Counted from the first letter of the stretch, positions 19,300-28,740 are shown. The stretch: DNA of 62,857 nt from an uncultured Clostridia bacterium (GCA_946537885.1 CAMNGC010000012.1:1-62857), one strand, 5' to 3'. Numbers and translations: made by a program. Notes: generated from the letters alone by a model not told the origin.

Positions 19300-20712
19300 T
19301 CAAAAATCAAATTTGCCCTCGAAAAACTCGTCGAGCTTGTCGATCGGGAATCTTACATTACCCGGTTCGAATTCAACATTCTTCATCGTGTCTCTCTCGC
19401 GAATCGTCACGCAGCCGTCTGTCTCAGAATCAAAATCGTAAACGACACAGTAAGGTGTTCCGATCTCATCCTGTCGTCTATATCTCTTACCGATGGACTG
19501 CTTGTCGTCAAATTCGCACATATACTTCTTGGACAATGTGGAATAAACGCCCATCGCCTTCTCGGAGAGCTTGGCAGACAGCGGCAGGACACCGATCTTT
19601 ACGGGAGCCAGATATGGATGGAATCTCATGACGGTCCTTACATCGCCGCCTTCGAGTTCTTCCTCGTCATATGCTGCGCACAGGAACGCGAGGGTTACTC
19701 TGTCTGCACCGAGTGAAGGTTCGATAACATAAGGAACATACTTCTCGTTCTTTGCAGGGTCAAAATAGGAAAGATCCTGCTTGGAATACTCCATATGCTG
19801 CTTAAGATCATAGTCAGTTCTGTCAGCAACTCCCCAGAGCTCGCCCCAACCGAACGGGAACAGGAACTCGAAGTCCGTTGTTGCCTTGGAATAGAAAGCA
19901 AGCTCTTCCTTGGCATGATCTCTCGTACGGAGCTCATCATCCTTAAGTCCTAAGTTCTTGAGCCAGTCGTGGCAATAATTCTTCCAGTAGTCGAACCACT
20001 CAAGATCCGTACCGGGCTCACAGAAGAACTCCAGCTCCATCTGCTCGAACTCTCTTGTTCTGAAGATAAAGTTACCGGGAGTGATCTCGTTACGGAAGCT
20101 CTTACCGATCTGGCAGATACCGAAGGGGATCTTCTTACGGGAAGATCTCTGAACATTTGCAAAGTTAACGAAAATACCCTGCGCCGTCTCAGGACGGAGA
20201 TATACCTCATTCTTGGCATCCTCCGTTACACCCATAAAAGTCTTGAACATCAGATTGAACTTACGTATATCCGTAAAATTATGACCGCCGCATACAGGAC
20301 AGGGGATATTCTTCTCCTTGATATAAGCTACCATCTCATCCTCTGTCATACCCTCAACAGGAACATCTGTGATGCCGTTGGCAGCGTTAAAATCCTCGAC
20401 TATCTTATCCGCTCTCTGACGGGCCTTGCACTGCTTGCAGTCGATCAGAGGGTCAGAGAAACCGCCAACATGGCCGGAAGCAACCCATACCTGGGGGTTC
20501 ATAAGGATAGCGCAGTCAACACCTACATTATAGGGGCTCTCCTGTACGAACTTCTTCCACCATGCAGCCTTTACATTATTCTTGAGCTGAACGCCCAAAG
20601 GACCGAAGTCCCATGCATTTGCCAGACCACCGTAGATATCGGAGCCCGGATAAACGAATCCTCTTACCTTTGCAAGAGATACGATCTTTTCCATTGTCTT
20701 CTCAACAGGCAT
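19300..20712 (-). CDS. glyS: Glycyl-tRNA synthetase, alpha2 type
   Basis: The enzyme charges tRNA-Gly with glycine. The start at 20712 has GAGGTG seven bases upstream and yields [19 protein letters not shown]; the longer frame to 20754 runs into rpoZ. The 470-residue protein shows class II motifs ([20 protein letters not shown] near 210-230, [10 protein letters not shown] near 238) and the anticodon-binding domain at the C-terminus ([13 protein letters not shown] near 378). This is the single-chain homodimeric form rather than the two-subunit glyQS type. It is the distal gene of the yicC-remA-gmk-rpoZ cluster, 10 bases after rpoZ. Confidence 0.95.
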   Translation of the reverse strand: MPVEKTMEKIVSLAKVRGFVYPGSDIYGGLANAWDFGPLGVQLKNNVKAAWWKKFVQESPYNVGVDCAILMNPQVWVASGHVGGFSDPLIDCKQCKARQRADKIVEDFNAANGITDVPVEGMTEDEMVAYIKEKNIPCPVCGGHNFTDIRKFNLMFKTFMGVTEDAKNEVYLRPETAQGIFVNFANVQRSSRKKIPFGICQIGKSFRNEITPGNFIFRTREFEQMELEFFCEPGTDLEWFDYWKNYCHDWLKNLGLKDDELRTRDHAKEELAFYSKATTDFEFLFPFGWGELWGVADRTDYDLKQHMEYSKQDLSYFDPAKNEKYVPYVIEPSLGADRVTLAFLCAAYDEEELEGGDVRTVMRFHPYLAPVKIGVLPLSAKLSEKAMGVYSTLSKKYMCEFDDKQSIGKRYRRQDEIGTPYCVVYDFDSETDGCVTIRERDTMKNVEFEPGNVRFPIDKLDEFFEGKFDF

Positions 20713-20722
20713 TCTTCGCACC

Positions 20723-21157
20723 TCACTCTGCATCGGATGCTTCCTGAGCGGCATCCTCGTTTACATACTCGTCAACAGGCTGGTCAGCTTCAACAGTCTC
20801 GAAAACGATCTCCTGTGCAGGCTCAGCCGTCTCCTCGGCAACCTGCTCATCAACGGAAGCTGTAAATCTTCTGTAGCTCTCCTGTTCCTCTCTTGCCTTC
20901 TGAGCAGCTCTCTCTGCCTCACGAGCAGCCTTGGTCTTAGGCACCTTCATCTCCTTGGTGTGGTCACCGGGAACTACTACTACCTTGCCCTGTGCAACCT
21001 CGCGGCAAGCGAGCGATACCATATTGGCAGCCGAATCAGGTACCATAGGCTGAGCTCCGTCAACAAGCTGGCATGCTCTCTGGCTTACAAGCACTGCAAG
21101 CTCATAAGCACATGCTGTCTTGGGAAGCATCTGTTCAATAGGCGGATCAACTAACAT
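20723..21157 (-). CDS. rpoZ: RNA polymerase omega subunit with long acidic tail
   Basis: I start at 21157 because AAGGA lies seven bases upstream of [13 protein letters not shown]; the longer frame adds a Lys/Arg-rich leader not typical of the family. Residues ~1-65 match omega: a segment [19 protein letters not shown] and the later [12 protein letters not shown]. Omega stabilises the beta' subunit during polymerase assembly. The remaining ~75 residues form a charged tail, first Lys/Ala/Glu-rich (predicted coiled coil) then strongly acidic, roughly doubling the usual length. Gene order gmk-rpoZ is conserved in Bacillota. The tail function is unknown. Confidence 0.85.
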   Translation of the reverse strand: MLVDPPIEQMLPKTACAYELAVLVSQRACQLVDGAQPMVPDSAANMVSLACREVAQGKVVVVPGDHTKEMKVPKTKAAREAERAAQKAREEQESYRRFTASVDEQVAEETAEPAQEIVFETVEADQPVDEYVNEDAAQEASDAE

Positions 21158-21245
21158 TTCTAATTCCTTCTTTCTTTTTCTTTTGTATTCTTCAGTTCTT
21201 TTACCTGTCATCTATCGTTCATGCTCTGAAGGAGCAATCACTTGC

Positions 21246-21860
21246 TTATAGATCAAGATCTTGGCCGGGCTTGTCTCCGAACCTTTCTCTTATTATGTCC
21301 TCGACCATCATTACGGCTCTGTCAAGATCGTCATTCACAACCGTGTAGTCAAAACTGCCGGCCTGCAGGAGTTCATTCTCTGCCTGCATTAATCTTCTGT
21401 CGATCACATCGGGCGCCTCGCTGCCTCTGCCTTCCAAGCGCGATCTCAGGATCTCAAGCGACGGCGGTGCCAGGAAGATCGTCACGGCATCTTCGCCGAA
21501 CTTCTTCTTAAGCGCCAGACTTCCCGCAATGGTCAGATCGAGCAATACATTCTGTCCCCTATCCACCATCTTTTTAAGAGGTGCCGAGGGCGTGCCGTAA
21601 AGGTTGCCCGCGAACTCGTCATACTCGAGGATCTCGCCGGTCTCTGCCATCTTCAGGAACTCCTCTCTCGTTCTGAAGTAGTAGTGAACTCCCTCTTCCT
21701 CGAGATGTCCCTTATCGTCAACAGGTCTCGGCTTCCTTGTAGTTACCGAGATGGAATGACAGAAGTCCGGGAACTGCTTACGGATCTCAGAGATAACGGT
21801 ATTCTTACCTACACCCGACGGTCCTGATATGGATATCAGCAATCCTCCCTGCTCTGTCAT
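21246..21860 (-). CDS. gmk: Guanylate kinase
   Basis: The enzyme phosphorylates GMP to GDP with ATP, linking purine synthesis to GTP and (p)ppGpp pools. The 204-residue protein has the P-loop SGPSGVGKNT near residue 11, SVTTRKPRPV in the GMP-binding region, and an EFLKMAETGEILEYDEF segment of the GMP-binding lid. The ATG at 21860 has GGAGGG nine bases upstream; a TTG three codons earlier overlaps the remA stop. The gene follows remA by five bases. Confidence 0.95.
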   Translation of the reverse strand: MTEQGGLLISISGPSGVGKNTVISEIRKQFPDFCHSISVTTRKPRPVDDKGHLEEEGVHYYFRTREEFLKMAETGEILEYDEFAGNLYGTPSAPLKKMVDRGQNVLLDLTIAGSLALKKKFGEDAVTIFLAPPSLEILRSRLEGRGSEAPDVIDRRLMQAENELLQAGSFDYTVVNDDLDRAVMMVEDIIRERFGDKPGQDLDL

Positions 21861-21865
21861 CGGTC

Positions 21866-22099
21866 TCAACCCTCCAGCTTGTTATGGATCTCGGATACAT
21901 CGAGTGAGCTTGTGACAATATGATCGCTGTCCATAACAAGAACGCTTCTGCACTTCCTGCCTGCACATGCGTCCACCAGCATGCTCCTGTCCTTAGCCTC
22001 CGAGATGACACGTCTGATCGGAGAAGAATCAGGAGATGCAACACAGAGTATCCTGTCTGCTGCAGCCAGATTGCCGAATCCGATGTCGATGTATCTCAT
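21866..22099 (-). CDS. remA: RemA/DUF370 family regulator
   Basis: A 77-residue protein starting MRYIDIGFGNLAAADRIL, with the conserved SPDSSPIRRVISEAK segment in the middle. In Bacillus the RemA family is a DNA-binding ring that activates matrix and osmoprotectant genes. Its position between yicC and gmk is conserved across Bacillota, which supports the call. Which genes it controls here cannot be read from the window. Confidence 0.9.
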   Translation of the reverse strand: MRYIDIGFGNLAAADRILCVASPDSSPIRRVISEAKDRSMLVDACAGRKCRSVLVMDSDHIVTSSLDVSEIHNKLEG

Positions 22100-22126
22100 A
22101 ACCGACTGTCCCTTCCTTATGTCAGA

Positions 22127-23014
22127 TCAGACCAGATTCTGGATCTGTTCTCTGATCTCTTCAACAAGATTCTTCATCTGAAGAACCCTGTTGGTTATAT
22201 CAATGCAATTGGCCTTGGAGCCGATCGTATTGACCTCTCTGTTGATCTCCTGAACCAGGAAATCCATCTTCTTACCGACCGCGCCTTCTCCTCCGAGAAT
22301 GCTCCTTGCCTGTGAGAAGTGACTCAAAAGTCTCTTAAGCTCCTCATCTATGGCGCACTTATCAGCGAAAAGAGCCACTTCGGCGGCAAGACGGTTCTCA
22401 TCGTAGAAAGCTCTCTTATCTCCGTCGAGCAGCTCATCTACTCTCTGTGAGAGCCGGGCGCGATAGTCAGCGACCACTTCAGGTGCCTTCTCTGCTATCT
22501 CGTCTCTGATCTTCTCGAGCTGAGCAACCTTCTCAATGATATCCTTCGCGAGATTATTTCCTTCGGTAAGACGCATCTGCTTCATACCTTCGATAGCAGC
22601 ATCGACACAGGAGATAAGCTCATCGCCCATAGCATCCTCATCGAGGTTCTTCTGCCTCGTTGTAAGCACATCCGGATAGGAAGAGAGGTTGCTCGGCGTC
22701 AGATTGTTATCACTGCCTATCATGTCGGCGATCTTGCCTACAGCATCGTAATATGCTTTGGCCAGTCCCGTGTTAAGGACTACATCTGCCGTGCTGTTAT
22801 CGGTATCTTCGTAGTTGATATAGACATCTACTTTGCCTCTTACGAGACCGTCCGTGATCCTCTTACGAACACGGCTGTCAGCGAAGCTCAGGACTCTGGG
22901 CATTCTTACATTGATATCGCAGAAGCGACTGTTAACGGATTTGATCTCTACTGTATATCTTCTCGTATCGCAGATGATCTCCCCGCGACCGAAGCCTGTC
23001 ATACTGTAAGCCAT
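22127..23014 (-). CDS. yicC: YicC-family endoribonuclease
   Basis: The 295-residue protein starts MAYSMTGFGRGEI and has the conserved VEIKSVNSRFCDINVRMPR and, at the end, MDFLVQEINREVNTIGSKA, hallmarks of YicC. Family members bind and cleave RNA, and some act with polynucleotide phosphorylase on small RNAs. It is the first gene of the cluster with remA, gmk, rpoZ and glyS and lies downstream of a good promoter at 23095-23123. Confidence 0.92.
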   Translation of the reverse strand: MAYSMTGFGRGEIICDTRRYTVEIKSVNSRFCDINVRMPRVLSFADSRVRKRITDGLVRGKVDVYINYEDTDNSTADVVLNTGLAKAYYDAVGKIADMIGSDNNLTPSNLSSYPDVLTTRQKNLDEDAMGDELISCVDAAIEGMKQMRLTEGNNLAKDIIEKVAQLEKIRDEIAEKAPEVVADYRARLSQRVDELLDGDKRAFYDENRLAAEVALFADKCAIDEELKRLLSHFSQARSILGGEGAVGKKMDFLVQEINREVNTIGSKANCIDITNRVLQMKNLVEEIREQIQNLV

Positions 23015-23094
23015 AGATTCCTCAACTTCATCCTCAGATACAAAAAGTCTACTGCCGAAGATTATCTCCGGACCTGCAGACTCTCAACGTGATT

Positions 23095-23123
23095 ATTATA
23101 TATTATAAAGCAGCGACTGGCAA
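23095..23123 (-). promoter_or_regulatory. Sigma-A promoter of the yicC-remA-gmk-rpoZ-glyS cluster
   Basis: TTGCCA (23118-23123) and TATAAT (23095-23100) are 17 bases apart on the minus strand; a second TATAAT overlaps at 23102-23107. The leader before the yicC ATG is about 75 bases. Confidence 0.65.
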
Positions 23124-23153
23124 CAAAAAACTTTCGCCAAAATCCCGTAACGC

Positions 23154-23873
23154 CTATAATTCAAGGGGTTTGAAGCGTAAAAAATCTGCTGCGACACATT
23201 TGTAGATCAGGGGATTTCCCCCCGGAGCTTCCCCTTCATATGCATTATTATGCGCAAGGCCATGCAGGTGGCCGTAGATGCAGAGGTCAACATTGGCGCT
23301 CTCCAGAAGCTCACTAAATGCAGTAGAAGTGCATTTTCGAGTAATGGGCGGATAATGCAGCATAACTATATGTCTGAGTTTATGGTCAGGATCTGCATTG
23401 CTTAACTGATCCAGGCAAAGCTTCAGCCTTATAAGTTCCCGGTCATGTATCTTACGGTCCTCGGCATTAAAGCCCGCATCAGAAGGGAGCTTCCAGCCAC
23501 GCGTTCCTGTCACCAGTGAATCCTCCACCGTCACGGCATTATTACGAATGAAAGAGATAGTGTCAAAACCCTCCTTCTCGAAAATCTTCTCCATCTTGCT
23601 GACAGTCGTCCACCAGTAATCATGATTGCCCCTTCCGATGAGCTTATGCCCCGGGAGGCTGTTAATATAATCGAAGTCTTCGTGAGCCTTCTCCAGATAC
23701 ATCGCCCATGACAGATCTCCCGGCATAAGTACGGTATCATCGCATCTCACCGTCTTCTCCCAGTTCTCCCTGATCAATGTCATATAATCCTGCCAGCCGT
23801 TCCCGAAGACCTCCATAGACTTATCGGGATCCGATATGGCCAGATGCAGATCCGCCAATGCGTAGATGGCCAT
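23154..23873 (-). CDS. Calcineurin-like metallophosphoesterase
   Basis: The 239-residue protein has the two-metal site of the family: ADLHL near residue 7, MPGDLSW near 50, GRGNHDYWW near 81, MLHYPP near 172 and YGHLHG near 200. It should hydrolyse a phosphate mono- or diester in the cytoplasm; the substrate is unknown. The ATG follows the uvrC stop directly and uses the GGAGG in the last uvrC codons, so it is co-translated with uvrC. Confidence 0.85.
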   Translation of the reverse strand: MAIYALADLHLAISDPDKSMEVFGNGWQDYMTLIRENWEKTVRCDDTVLMPGDLSWAMYLEKAHEDFDYINSLPGHKLIGRGNHDYWWTTVSKMEKIFEKEGFDTISFIRNNAVTVEDSLVTGTRGWKLPSDAGFNAEDRKIHDRELIRLKLCLDQLSNADPDHKLRHIVMLHYPPITRKCTSTAFSELLESANVDLCIYGHLHGLAHNNAYEGEAPGGNPLIYKCVAADFLRFKPLEL

Positions 23874-25796
23874 TTATTTATCCTCCCGCAGATGAAAATA
23901 ATCGTAGATCGAAGCGGCATCCGCGCGACTGATCCCGCTCACCTTCTCAAGCTCCTCGGAAGTCGCCTCTTCAACGGCTTTGATGCTTCCGAAGTAAGCC
24001 AGCAGCGCGCGTCTTTTTGCCGGACCGATACCGCGTATATTCTCCAGACGATAGCGGATATTGCGCTTTCCTGCAAGTTTACGCTGGTAATTTATGGCAT
24101 AGCGGTGCACCTCATTTTGCACGGCACTCAGGAAGCGCAGGAGCACCACATCCCTGTCAGAGGGGTTATCTTTCTCCAGCCTGATCTCCCTGCCGTCCCT
24201 GAAGACGATCCCTGATGTCCTGTGCCGATCATTCTTCACCATGCCGGCCAGATAGATCCCCTTATCGCCTGCCAGCTCATCTACTACAGAAGCTACGGCT
24301 GACAGCTGTCCCTTGCCGCCGTCTACCAGGATCAGCGACGGATAGGCAAAACCGTCATCGGCATTATGAGAGAACCTTCTTGTCAGCGTCTCTCTCATGG
24401 AGGCAAAATCATCCTGGCTCTCAACATATTTCATCTTAAAGAGCCTGTAGGATGCTTTGTCCGGTTTGCCACCCTTAAACACCACCATTCCCGAGCAGAT
24501 ATCATCATTACCCAGATTCGATATATCATAGGACTCTACTCTGTCTATACTGCCCTCAGGCGCGCCCAGGAGCTCCTCCAATATGCGCAGAGCTGCCGTC
24601 GGATCAGCATTGGCGCCTCCGCCCCTCAGGATCCTTCTGACCATCATCTCCCGGGCATTATTATCCGCCAGATTCCGGAGTTCCTTAAGCTCACCTCGTA
24701 CCGGTATATGGACATGCACTTTATGTCCCGCGCGCTCCTCAAGGAACTGCTCAAGCGCGGCGATCGTAGACTCAGTATCCATAAGACCGCTGTCGACATT
24801 GTCGGATAAGCCTTCGTCAGATGCTATATCCGGTATCAGCAGGGTCGGAGGAATGTTATGAAGATCCTCATAATATTGCGTGATAAAATTCGTCACCATC
24901 TCTGCTGAAGATGCGGTATCGCCGTTCATGAAATAAGTTGACGAACCGACGATCCTTCCGCCTCTCAATTCAAGTTTACGGACTGCCGTCTCACCGGCCT
25001 CGGAATAGATACCGATAGCATCAACATCGCGCTCTATATTCATAAATACGCGCTGACTGCCGCGTATGCCGTCCAGCGCCGCCAGGCGGTCTCTTAAGAC
25101 GGCTGCACGTTCGAAGTCCAGCGCTTCGGCGGCTTCCCCCATTTCTCTTTTAAGATCCTTTTCGATGCCGGAATATTTCCCCTCGAAAAAAAGCACGATC
25201 TGGCCGATCATCCTTCGATACTCCGAACTGCTGACCTTGCCGCTGCAGGGCGCCATACATTTGCCGATATGGGCATTAAGGCAGGGACGCTCCTTGCCGA
25301 TGTCGCGCGGAAGGACCTTGGAGCAGCGCTTCAGAGGAAATATCTCCTCGATAGCCTTAAGCGTGTGATACAGATCCGCATTCATGTACGGACCATAATA
25401 CAGAGCTCCGGCCTTACGGGCTTTCTCGTCCACCCTGAAAGCCTTGAATACTCTCGGGTATTCCTCGTTTAGTGTTATACAGACATAAGGGTAACCCTTG
25501 TCATCACGAAGGAGGATATTATATTTGGGCTTGTATCGCTTGATGAGATTGGCTTCGAGAAGCAGAGCCTCAGACTCTGAACCGACCACCACATATTCGT
25601 AGTCGGCCACATTGGAGACCATTGCGGCTACCTTGGGACTGCCGATGGGTCTGCCGCCGAAATAAGATGTCAGTCGGTTACGGAGCTTCTTGGCTTTTCC
25701 CACATAAATAACAGATCCCGAAGTATCCTTCATCAGGTAAACTCCGGGACTCATAGGTACTGTATCTAATCTTGCATCAAACGTGTTCCCGTTCAT
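23874..25796 (-). CDS. uvrC: Excinuclease ABC subunit C
   Basis: UvrC makes the two incisions flanking a DNA lesion in nucleotide excision repair with UvrA and UvrB. The 640-residue protein has the N-terminal GIY-YIG nuclease (GVYLMKDTSGSVIYVGKAKK, ~18-37), a cysteine cluster CLNAHIGKCMAPC near 155, a UVR segment near 205-240, the RNase H-like second nuclease (SYDISNLG near 410, LILVDGGKGQL near 483) and C-terminal helix-hairpin-helix repeats (IRGIGPAKRRALLAYF near 585). Its start lies 12 bases after the Crh-like gene. Confidence 0.95.
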   Translation of the reverse strand: MNGNTFDARLDTVPMSPGVYLMKDTSGSVIYVGKAKKLRNRLTSYFGGRPIGSPKVAAMVSNVADYEYVVVGSESEALLLEANLIKRYKPKYNILLRDDKGYPYVCITLNEEYPRVFKAFRVDEKARKAGALYYGPYMNADLYHTLKAIEEIFPLKRCSKVLPRDIGKERPCLNAHIGKCMAPCSGKVSSSEYRRMIGQIVLFFEGKYSGIEKDLKREMGEAAEALDFERAAVLRDRLAALDGIRGSQRVFMNIERDVDAIGIYSEAGETAVRKLELRGGRIVGSSTYFMNGDTASSAEMVTNFITQYYEDLHNIPPTLLIPDIASDEGLSDNVDSGLMDTESTIAALEQFLEERAGHKVHVHIPVRGELKELRNLADNNAREMMVRRILRGGGANADPTAALRILEELLGAPEGSIDRVESYDISNLGNDDICSGMVVFKGGKPDKASYRLFKMKYVESQDDFASMRETLTRRFSHNADDGFAYPSLILVDGGKGQLSAVASVVDELAGDKGIYLAGMVKNDRHRTSGIVFRDGREIRLEKDNPSDRDVVLLRFLSAVQNEVHRYAINYQRKLAGKRNIRYRLENIRGIGPAKRRALLAYFGSIKAVEEATSEELEKVSGISRADAASIYDYFHLREDK

Positions 25797-25808
25797 GCAG
25801 TTATTGTA

Positions 25809-26069
25809 TCAGACTTTGGGGTTATTAAGATAGGCAGAAAGTTCCTTTACTGCAAGTTCTGCATCGTCGCCGTCAGCATTGATCTCGATCTCGGAACCAT
25901 TCTCGATACCGAGTGACATTACACCGAGCATACTCTTGGCATTGGCGCGGCGTCCGTTGATAATCAGGTAAACCGTGCTTCTGTACTGTGAGGATTTCTG
26001 AACGAATCCGGCTACTGACGCCAAGGTCAGATTCTCTTCACATTGAAATACAACTTTATCTTCGATCAT
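25809..26069 (-). CDS. Crh-like HPr paralogue lacking the active-site histidine
   Basis: The 86-residue protein aligns with HPr along its full length (FVQKSSQYRS, then NAKSMLGVMSLGIENGSEI), but the GxHARPA loop that carries phosphorylatable His15 is replaced by NLTLASVAG, with Thr at position 15 and no Arg17. Ser46 in NAKSMLG is retained at exactly the expected position. That pattern is the one seen in Crh, which cannot take part in sugar uptake but, once phosphorylated on Ser46 by HPr kinase, is a co-repressor of CcpA. A role in carbon catabolite control is inferred. It has a very good promoter (26121-26149). Confidence 0.85.
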   Translation of the reverse strand: MIEDKVVFQCEENLTLASVAGFVQKSSQYRSTVYLIINGRRANAKSMLGVMSLGIENGSEIEINADGDDAELAVKELSAYLNNPKV

Positions 26070-26120
26070 CTCATGCCTCCACTGTAGTCTGCATGTTTGT
26101 TTATAACATCAACCGAGATA

Positions 26121-26149
26121 AGTATATTGAGCTTTAAAATTCAAGTCAA
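26121..26149 (-). promoter_or_regulatory. Sigma-A promoter of the Crh-like gene
   Basis: TTGACT (26144-26149) and TATACT (26121-26126) have an ideal 17-base spacer on the minus strand. Transcription probably continues into uvrC and the phosphoesterase gene. Confidence 0.7.
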
Positions 26150-26223
26150 TAAACAAGAGGACGGCCGTCATTAAATTCGACTTTTTAACTTAAAACCGCG
26201 GAAGTACATGTCCTGGATTATGT

Positions 26224-26673
26224 TTAGATTTCACAATTGCTATCAGGCAGTTTTTTGCAATATAACTCCGCGTCGCGCCCTTGCCCGTAGTAGTCCTTGC
26301 GACCGGAGTATCTGACATAGCCTGATCGCTCATATAAAGCTATGGCCGGAGCATTATCAGACTCTACTTCAAGGAAGATCTTCCGGACACCTAAAGCTGC
26401 CAGTTCGGATTCCGTTCTCGCCAGCAGAGAAGATGCGATTCCCCTGCGCCTGAAGCTTCGAGAGACACAGATATTACCGATCTCGCATTCGTCCAAGACC
26501 CAGCTGAAACCGATATAGCCCGCAGCCTTGCCGTCATCGACGGCGATCAGGGCCATATGTCTGTCCAAGGTCATGAGATCGTCTATGGCTGTCTTATCCC
26601 AAGGGTGAGGCAGGCACTCTTTCTCGAGCGCCATTATATCGGGAACATCACTGATCGAAGCCCGCCTGATCAT
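26224..26673 (-). CDS. rimI: Ribosomal-protein-alanine N-acetyltransferase
   Basis: The 149-residue GNAT protein carries the acetyl-CoA loop RSFRRRGIASSLL near residues 72-84 and the RimI-type SRSFRRRG...FLEVESDNAPAIALYERSGY near 100-120. RimI acetylates the N-terminal alanine of ribosomal protein S18. Its start overlaps the tsaB stop by one base, and the order tsaE-tsaB-rimI is conserved in Bacillota, which supports RimI over other GNAT enzymes. Confidence 0.88.
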   Translation of the reverse strand: MIRRASISDVPDIMALEKECLPHPWDKTAIDDLMTLDRHMALIAVDDGKAAGYIGFSWVLDECEIGNICVSRSFRRRGIASSLLARTESELAALGVRKIFLEVESDNAPAIALYERSGYVRYSGRKDYYGQGRDAELYCKKLPDSNCEI

Positions 26674-27389
26674 TATGCTTTCCTGTAACGTTCTGCAGAT
26701 GAGACGGCGCAGTAGGCCGCTTTGATCTCGGCTGCACTTACGATGGCTTTACCGTCTGTAGCGTCAACCGCCGCTCTCGCCGCAGCATCGATTCCCGAGG
26801 GAGTTATCATGGCTCCCGGCGCATAGTCGGCATTGATCCCCAGCTTGTCGGCAAGAGCTTCCCTGACAGCATCAGAACCGCTTCCCAATACGATTATCTT
26901 TGTCTTCATTATGTCCGGCAGATCTGTTAACTCATCCGCCAGGTCAGATGCCGCATAGGCTCCTTCCTTTATTCTTACAGCATAGCCCGAATTATCATAT
27001 ACAGCAGCGAAAACCCTCTTATTACGGGCATCAAAAGCCGGCAGCAATAATGTCCTCTCCTCAGGATGCACCACATTGGTCACGCTCCTTGCCAAGGCCT
27101 CAGTCGAAGATACGGCGATACAGGGAACTCCCGATGCCGCGCTCATACCCTTGACGGCGCTAAGACCGATCCTGATGCCGGTGAAAGAACCTGGCCCCAC
27201 ACAGATCGCATACGCATCAAGCTCCGAATGCTTTACTCCCGACTTCTCCATCACGCGATGGACAAGAGGCATAAAAGTCTCGGAATGAGTCTTTTTCTCG
27301 AAGCTCATCTCATAAGCCAACTCTTTTCCGTCATCATAAATGCCCGCGCAGCAGGTCGAATTACTGGTATCACAAGCCAAGATCAGCAT
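26673..27389 (-). CDS. tsaB: tRNA t6A37 threonylcarbamoyltransferase subunit TsaB
   Basis: The 238-residue protein starts MLILACDTSNSTCCAGIYDD and has CVGPGSFTGIRIGLSAVKG near 63-81, the ASKHA-fold signatures of TsaB. With TsaD and TsaE it transfers threonylcarbamoyl to A37 of ANN-decoding tRNAs; TsaB itself is the non-catalytic scaffold. It lies two bases after tsaE. No tsaD is present in the window, so that gene is elsewhere. Confidence 0.93.
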   Translation of the reverse strand: MLILACDTSNSTCCAGIYDDGKELAYEMSFEKKTHSETFMPLVHRVMEKSGVKHSELDAYAICVGPGSFTGIRIGLSAVKGMSAASGVPCIAVSSTEALARSVTNVVHPEERTLLLPAFDARNKRVFAAVYDNSGYAVRIKEGAYAASDLADELTDLPDIMKTKIIVLGSGSDAVREALADKLGINADYAPGAMITPSGIDAAARAAVDATDGKAIVSAAEIKAAYCAVSSAERYRKA

Positions 27390-27390
27390 C

Positions 27391-27849
27391 TTACAATCCT
27401 CCGTCTAAAGCTTCCCTTATCAACTTATCAAAGGCTTCCGGCGCGTCAATGCAGATCGTCCTGACATCTCCGGTCCCGACTATGGCGATCCTTATTGTAT
27501 TCTCCGGAAGCAGCCCGTCTATTATATTACTCCACTCAATGACACAGACGCCCCCGGCATCGAAATACTCATCAAGCCCGCTGTCCAGGAAATCATCCTC
27601 TCCTGTCAGTCGATATGTGTCGAAATGATATAGCGTCACAGCCCCGGGATACTCGTTGACGATGGTAAATGTCGGGCTTGATATTCTCGCGTTTATTCCC
27701 ATGCCTTCGGCGATCCCGCCTGTCATCGCGGTCTTGCCGGCGCCCAGATCGCCGTCCAGCGCCACTAGATCTCCGGCCTTCAAAAGCTTGCCCAGCTTAC
27801 GGCCGAGCTCTTTTGTCTCATTTACGGAATGTGTCTTTAAGGTAATCAT
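27391..27849 (-). CDS. tsaE: tRNA t6A37 biosynthesis ATPase TsaE
   Basis: I start at 27849 (MITLKTHSVNETKELG); the frame is open to 27987 but the extra residues overlap the upstream amidohydrolase and are not family-like. The 152-residue protein has the Walker A loop DGDLGAGKTAMTGG near 33-46, SSPTFTIVNEY near 58, YHFDTYRL near 76 and VIEWSN near 103, all TsaE signatures. It provides ATP hydrolysis to the TsaBD complex. The ribosome binding site is weak. Confidence 0.92.
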   Translation of the reverse strand: MITLKTHSVNETKELGRKLGKLLKAGDLVALDGDLGAGKTAMTGGIAEGMGINARISSPTFTIVNEYPGAVTLYHFDTYRLTGEDDFLDSGLDEYFDAGGVCVIEWSNIIDGLLPENTIRIAIVGTGDVRTICIDAPEAFDKLIREALDGGL

Positions 27850-27881
27850 CCTATTGTTTATTATCCTTTTCGAAAAGCTTA

Positions 27882-28691
27882 TCAAAGTCCCAGAAATCCT
27901 GCTGCAGTACCGTAGAAGATCATCTCCTCTTCTTCCGCTTCGAGGCCCAAGGCCTTCACCCGGGCAATCTCTGCCTCGTGTTTCCACATTGGATAATCGG
28001 TGCCGAACATAACACGGTCAGCTCCATATCTGCGGATGATATCGCGGGCCTTGTTCGGATCGAGCCAGGCCAGCGATGAACAGCAGTCAACATAGAGATT
28101 TTTCGTACCCGGAAAGATCTCTGCTGCCTCCTCCCAATAATTCCAGCCGCCAAGATGAGCGCCAATGACCATAAGGTCAGGGAAACGGTCAAGGAATGCT
28201 TTGAGCTGGGGCGGGTTAGAGCGCTCATAACGCCTGTCTCCGCAGTGAAGGAGCACGGGAAGGCCCGCTTCGCTTATGAGCTCACCCAATCTGAAGCCAC
28301 GCTCATCGTCCAGTGCAAACTGCTGAAAATCCGGGTGCAGCTTAACTCCCTTAAGACCGCGGGCGATCAGGTCATCGAGATCTGCTCTTATGTCTTCGCT
28401 GTCAGGATGAAGTGTACCGTAGCCTGTGATGAGATCAGGGTGCCTGCTCTGCTCATCGGCGATAAAGCTGTTGATAGATCGCACCTGATGAGGGGCTGTA
28501 GCTACCGAATGGCAGAGAAAATGAACAACTCCGTTAGCTTTGCCGCGCTCGAGCAGTGTCTCAACTGTACCGTCAAGACCGCCCATGCCTAACGACTCAT
28601 CCAAGCCGTAGAAGTCCTTGATACCCTCGACCGCACGCTCGGCGATCTTGGCGGGATAGATATGACAATGTGCGTCGATTATCTTTTGCAT
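27882..28691 (-). CDS. Amidohydrolase-family protein (TIM barrel)
   Basis: The ATG at 28691 has AAGGA eight bases upstream and begins MQKIIDAHCHIYP, with the metal-binding HxH. The 269-residue protein has GVKLHPDFQQF near 125, LHCGD near 157, VIGAHLGGW near 184 and FGTDYPMW near 238, as in amidohydrolase_2 proteins of the decarboxylase/hydrolase type. Substrate is unknown. It sits between the anion permease gene and tsaE, and could act on an imported compound, but this is only a neighbour-based guess. Confidence 0.8.
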   Translation of the reverse strand: MQKIIDAHCHIYPAKIAERAVEGIKDFYGLDESLGMGGLDGTVETLLERGKANGVVHFLCHSVATAPHQVRSINSFIADEQSRHPDLITGYGTLHPDSEDIRADLDDLIARGLKGVKLHPDFQQFALDDERGFRLGELISEAGLPVLLHCGDRRYERSNPPQLKAFLDRFPDLMVIGAHLGGWNYWEEAAEIFPGTKNLYVDCCSSLAWLDPNKARDIIRRYGADRVMFGTDYPMWKHEAEIARVKALGLEAEEEEMIFYGTAAGFLGL

Positions 28692-28740
28692 ATAACAGTT
28701 CCTTTTCGAGAGCAATTATAAATGCCCGAGCGACCTAAAT

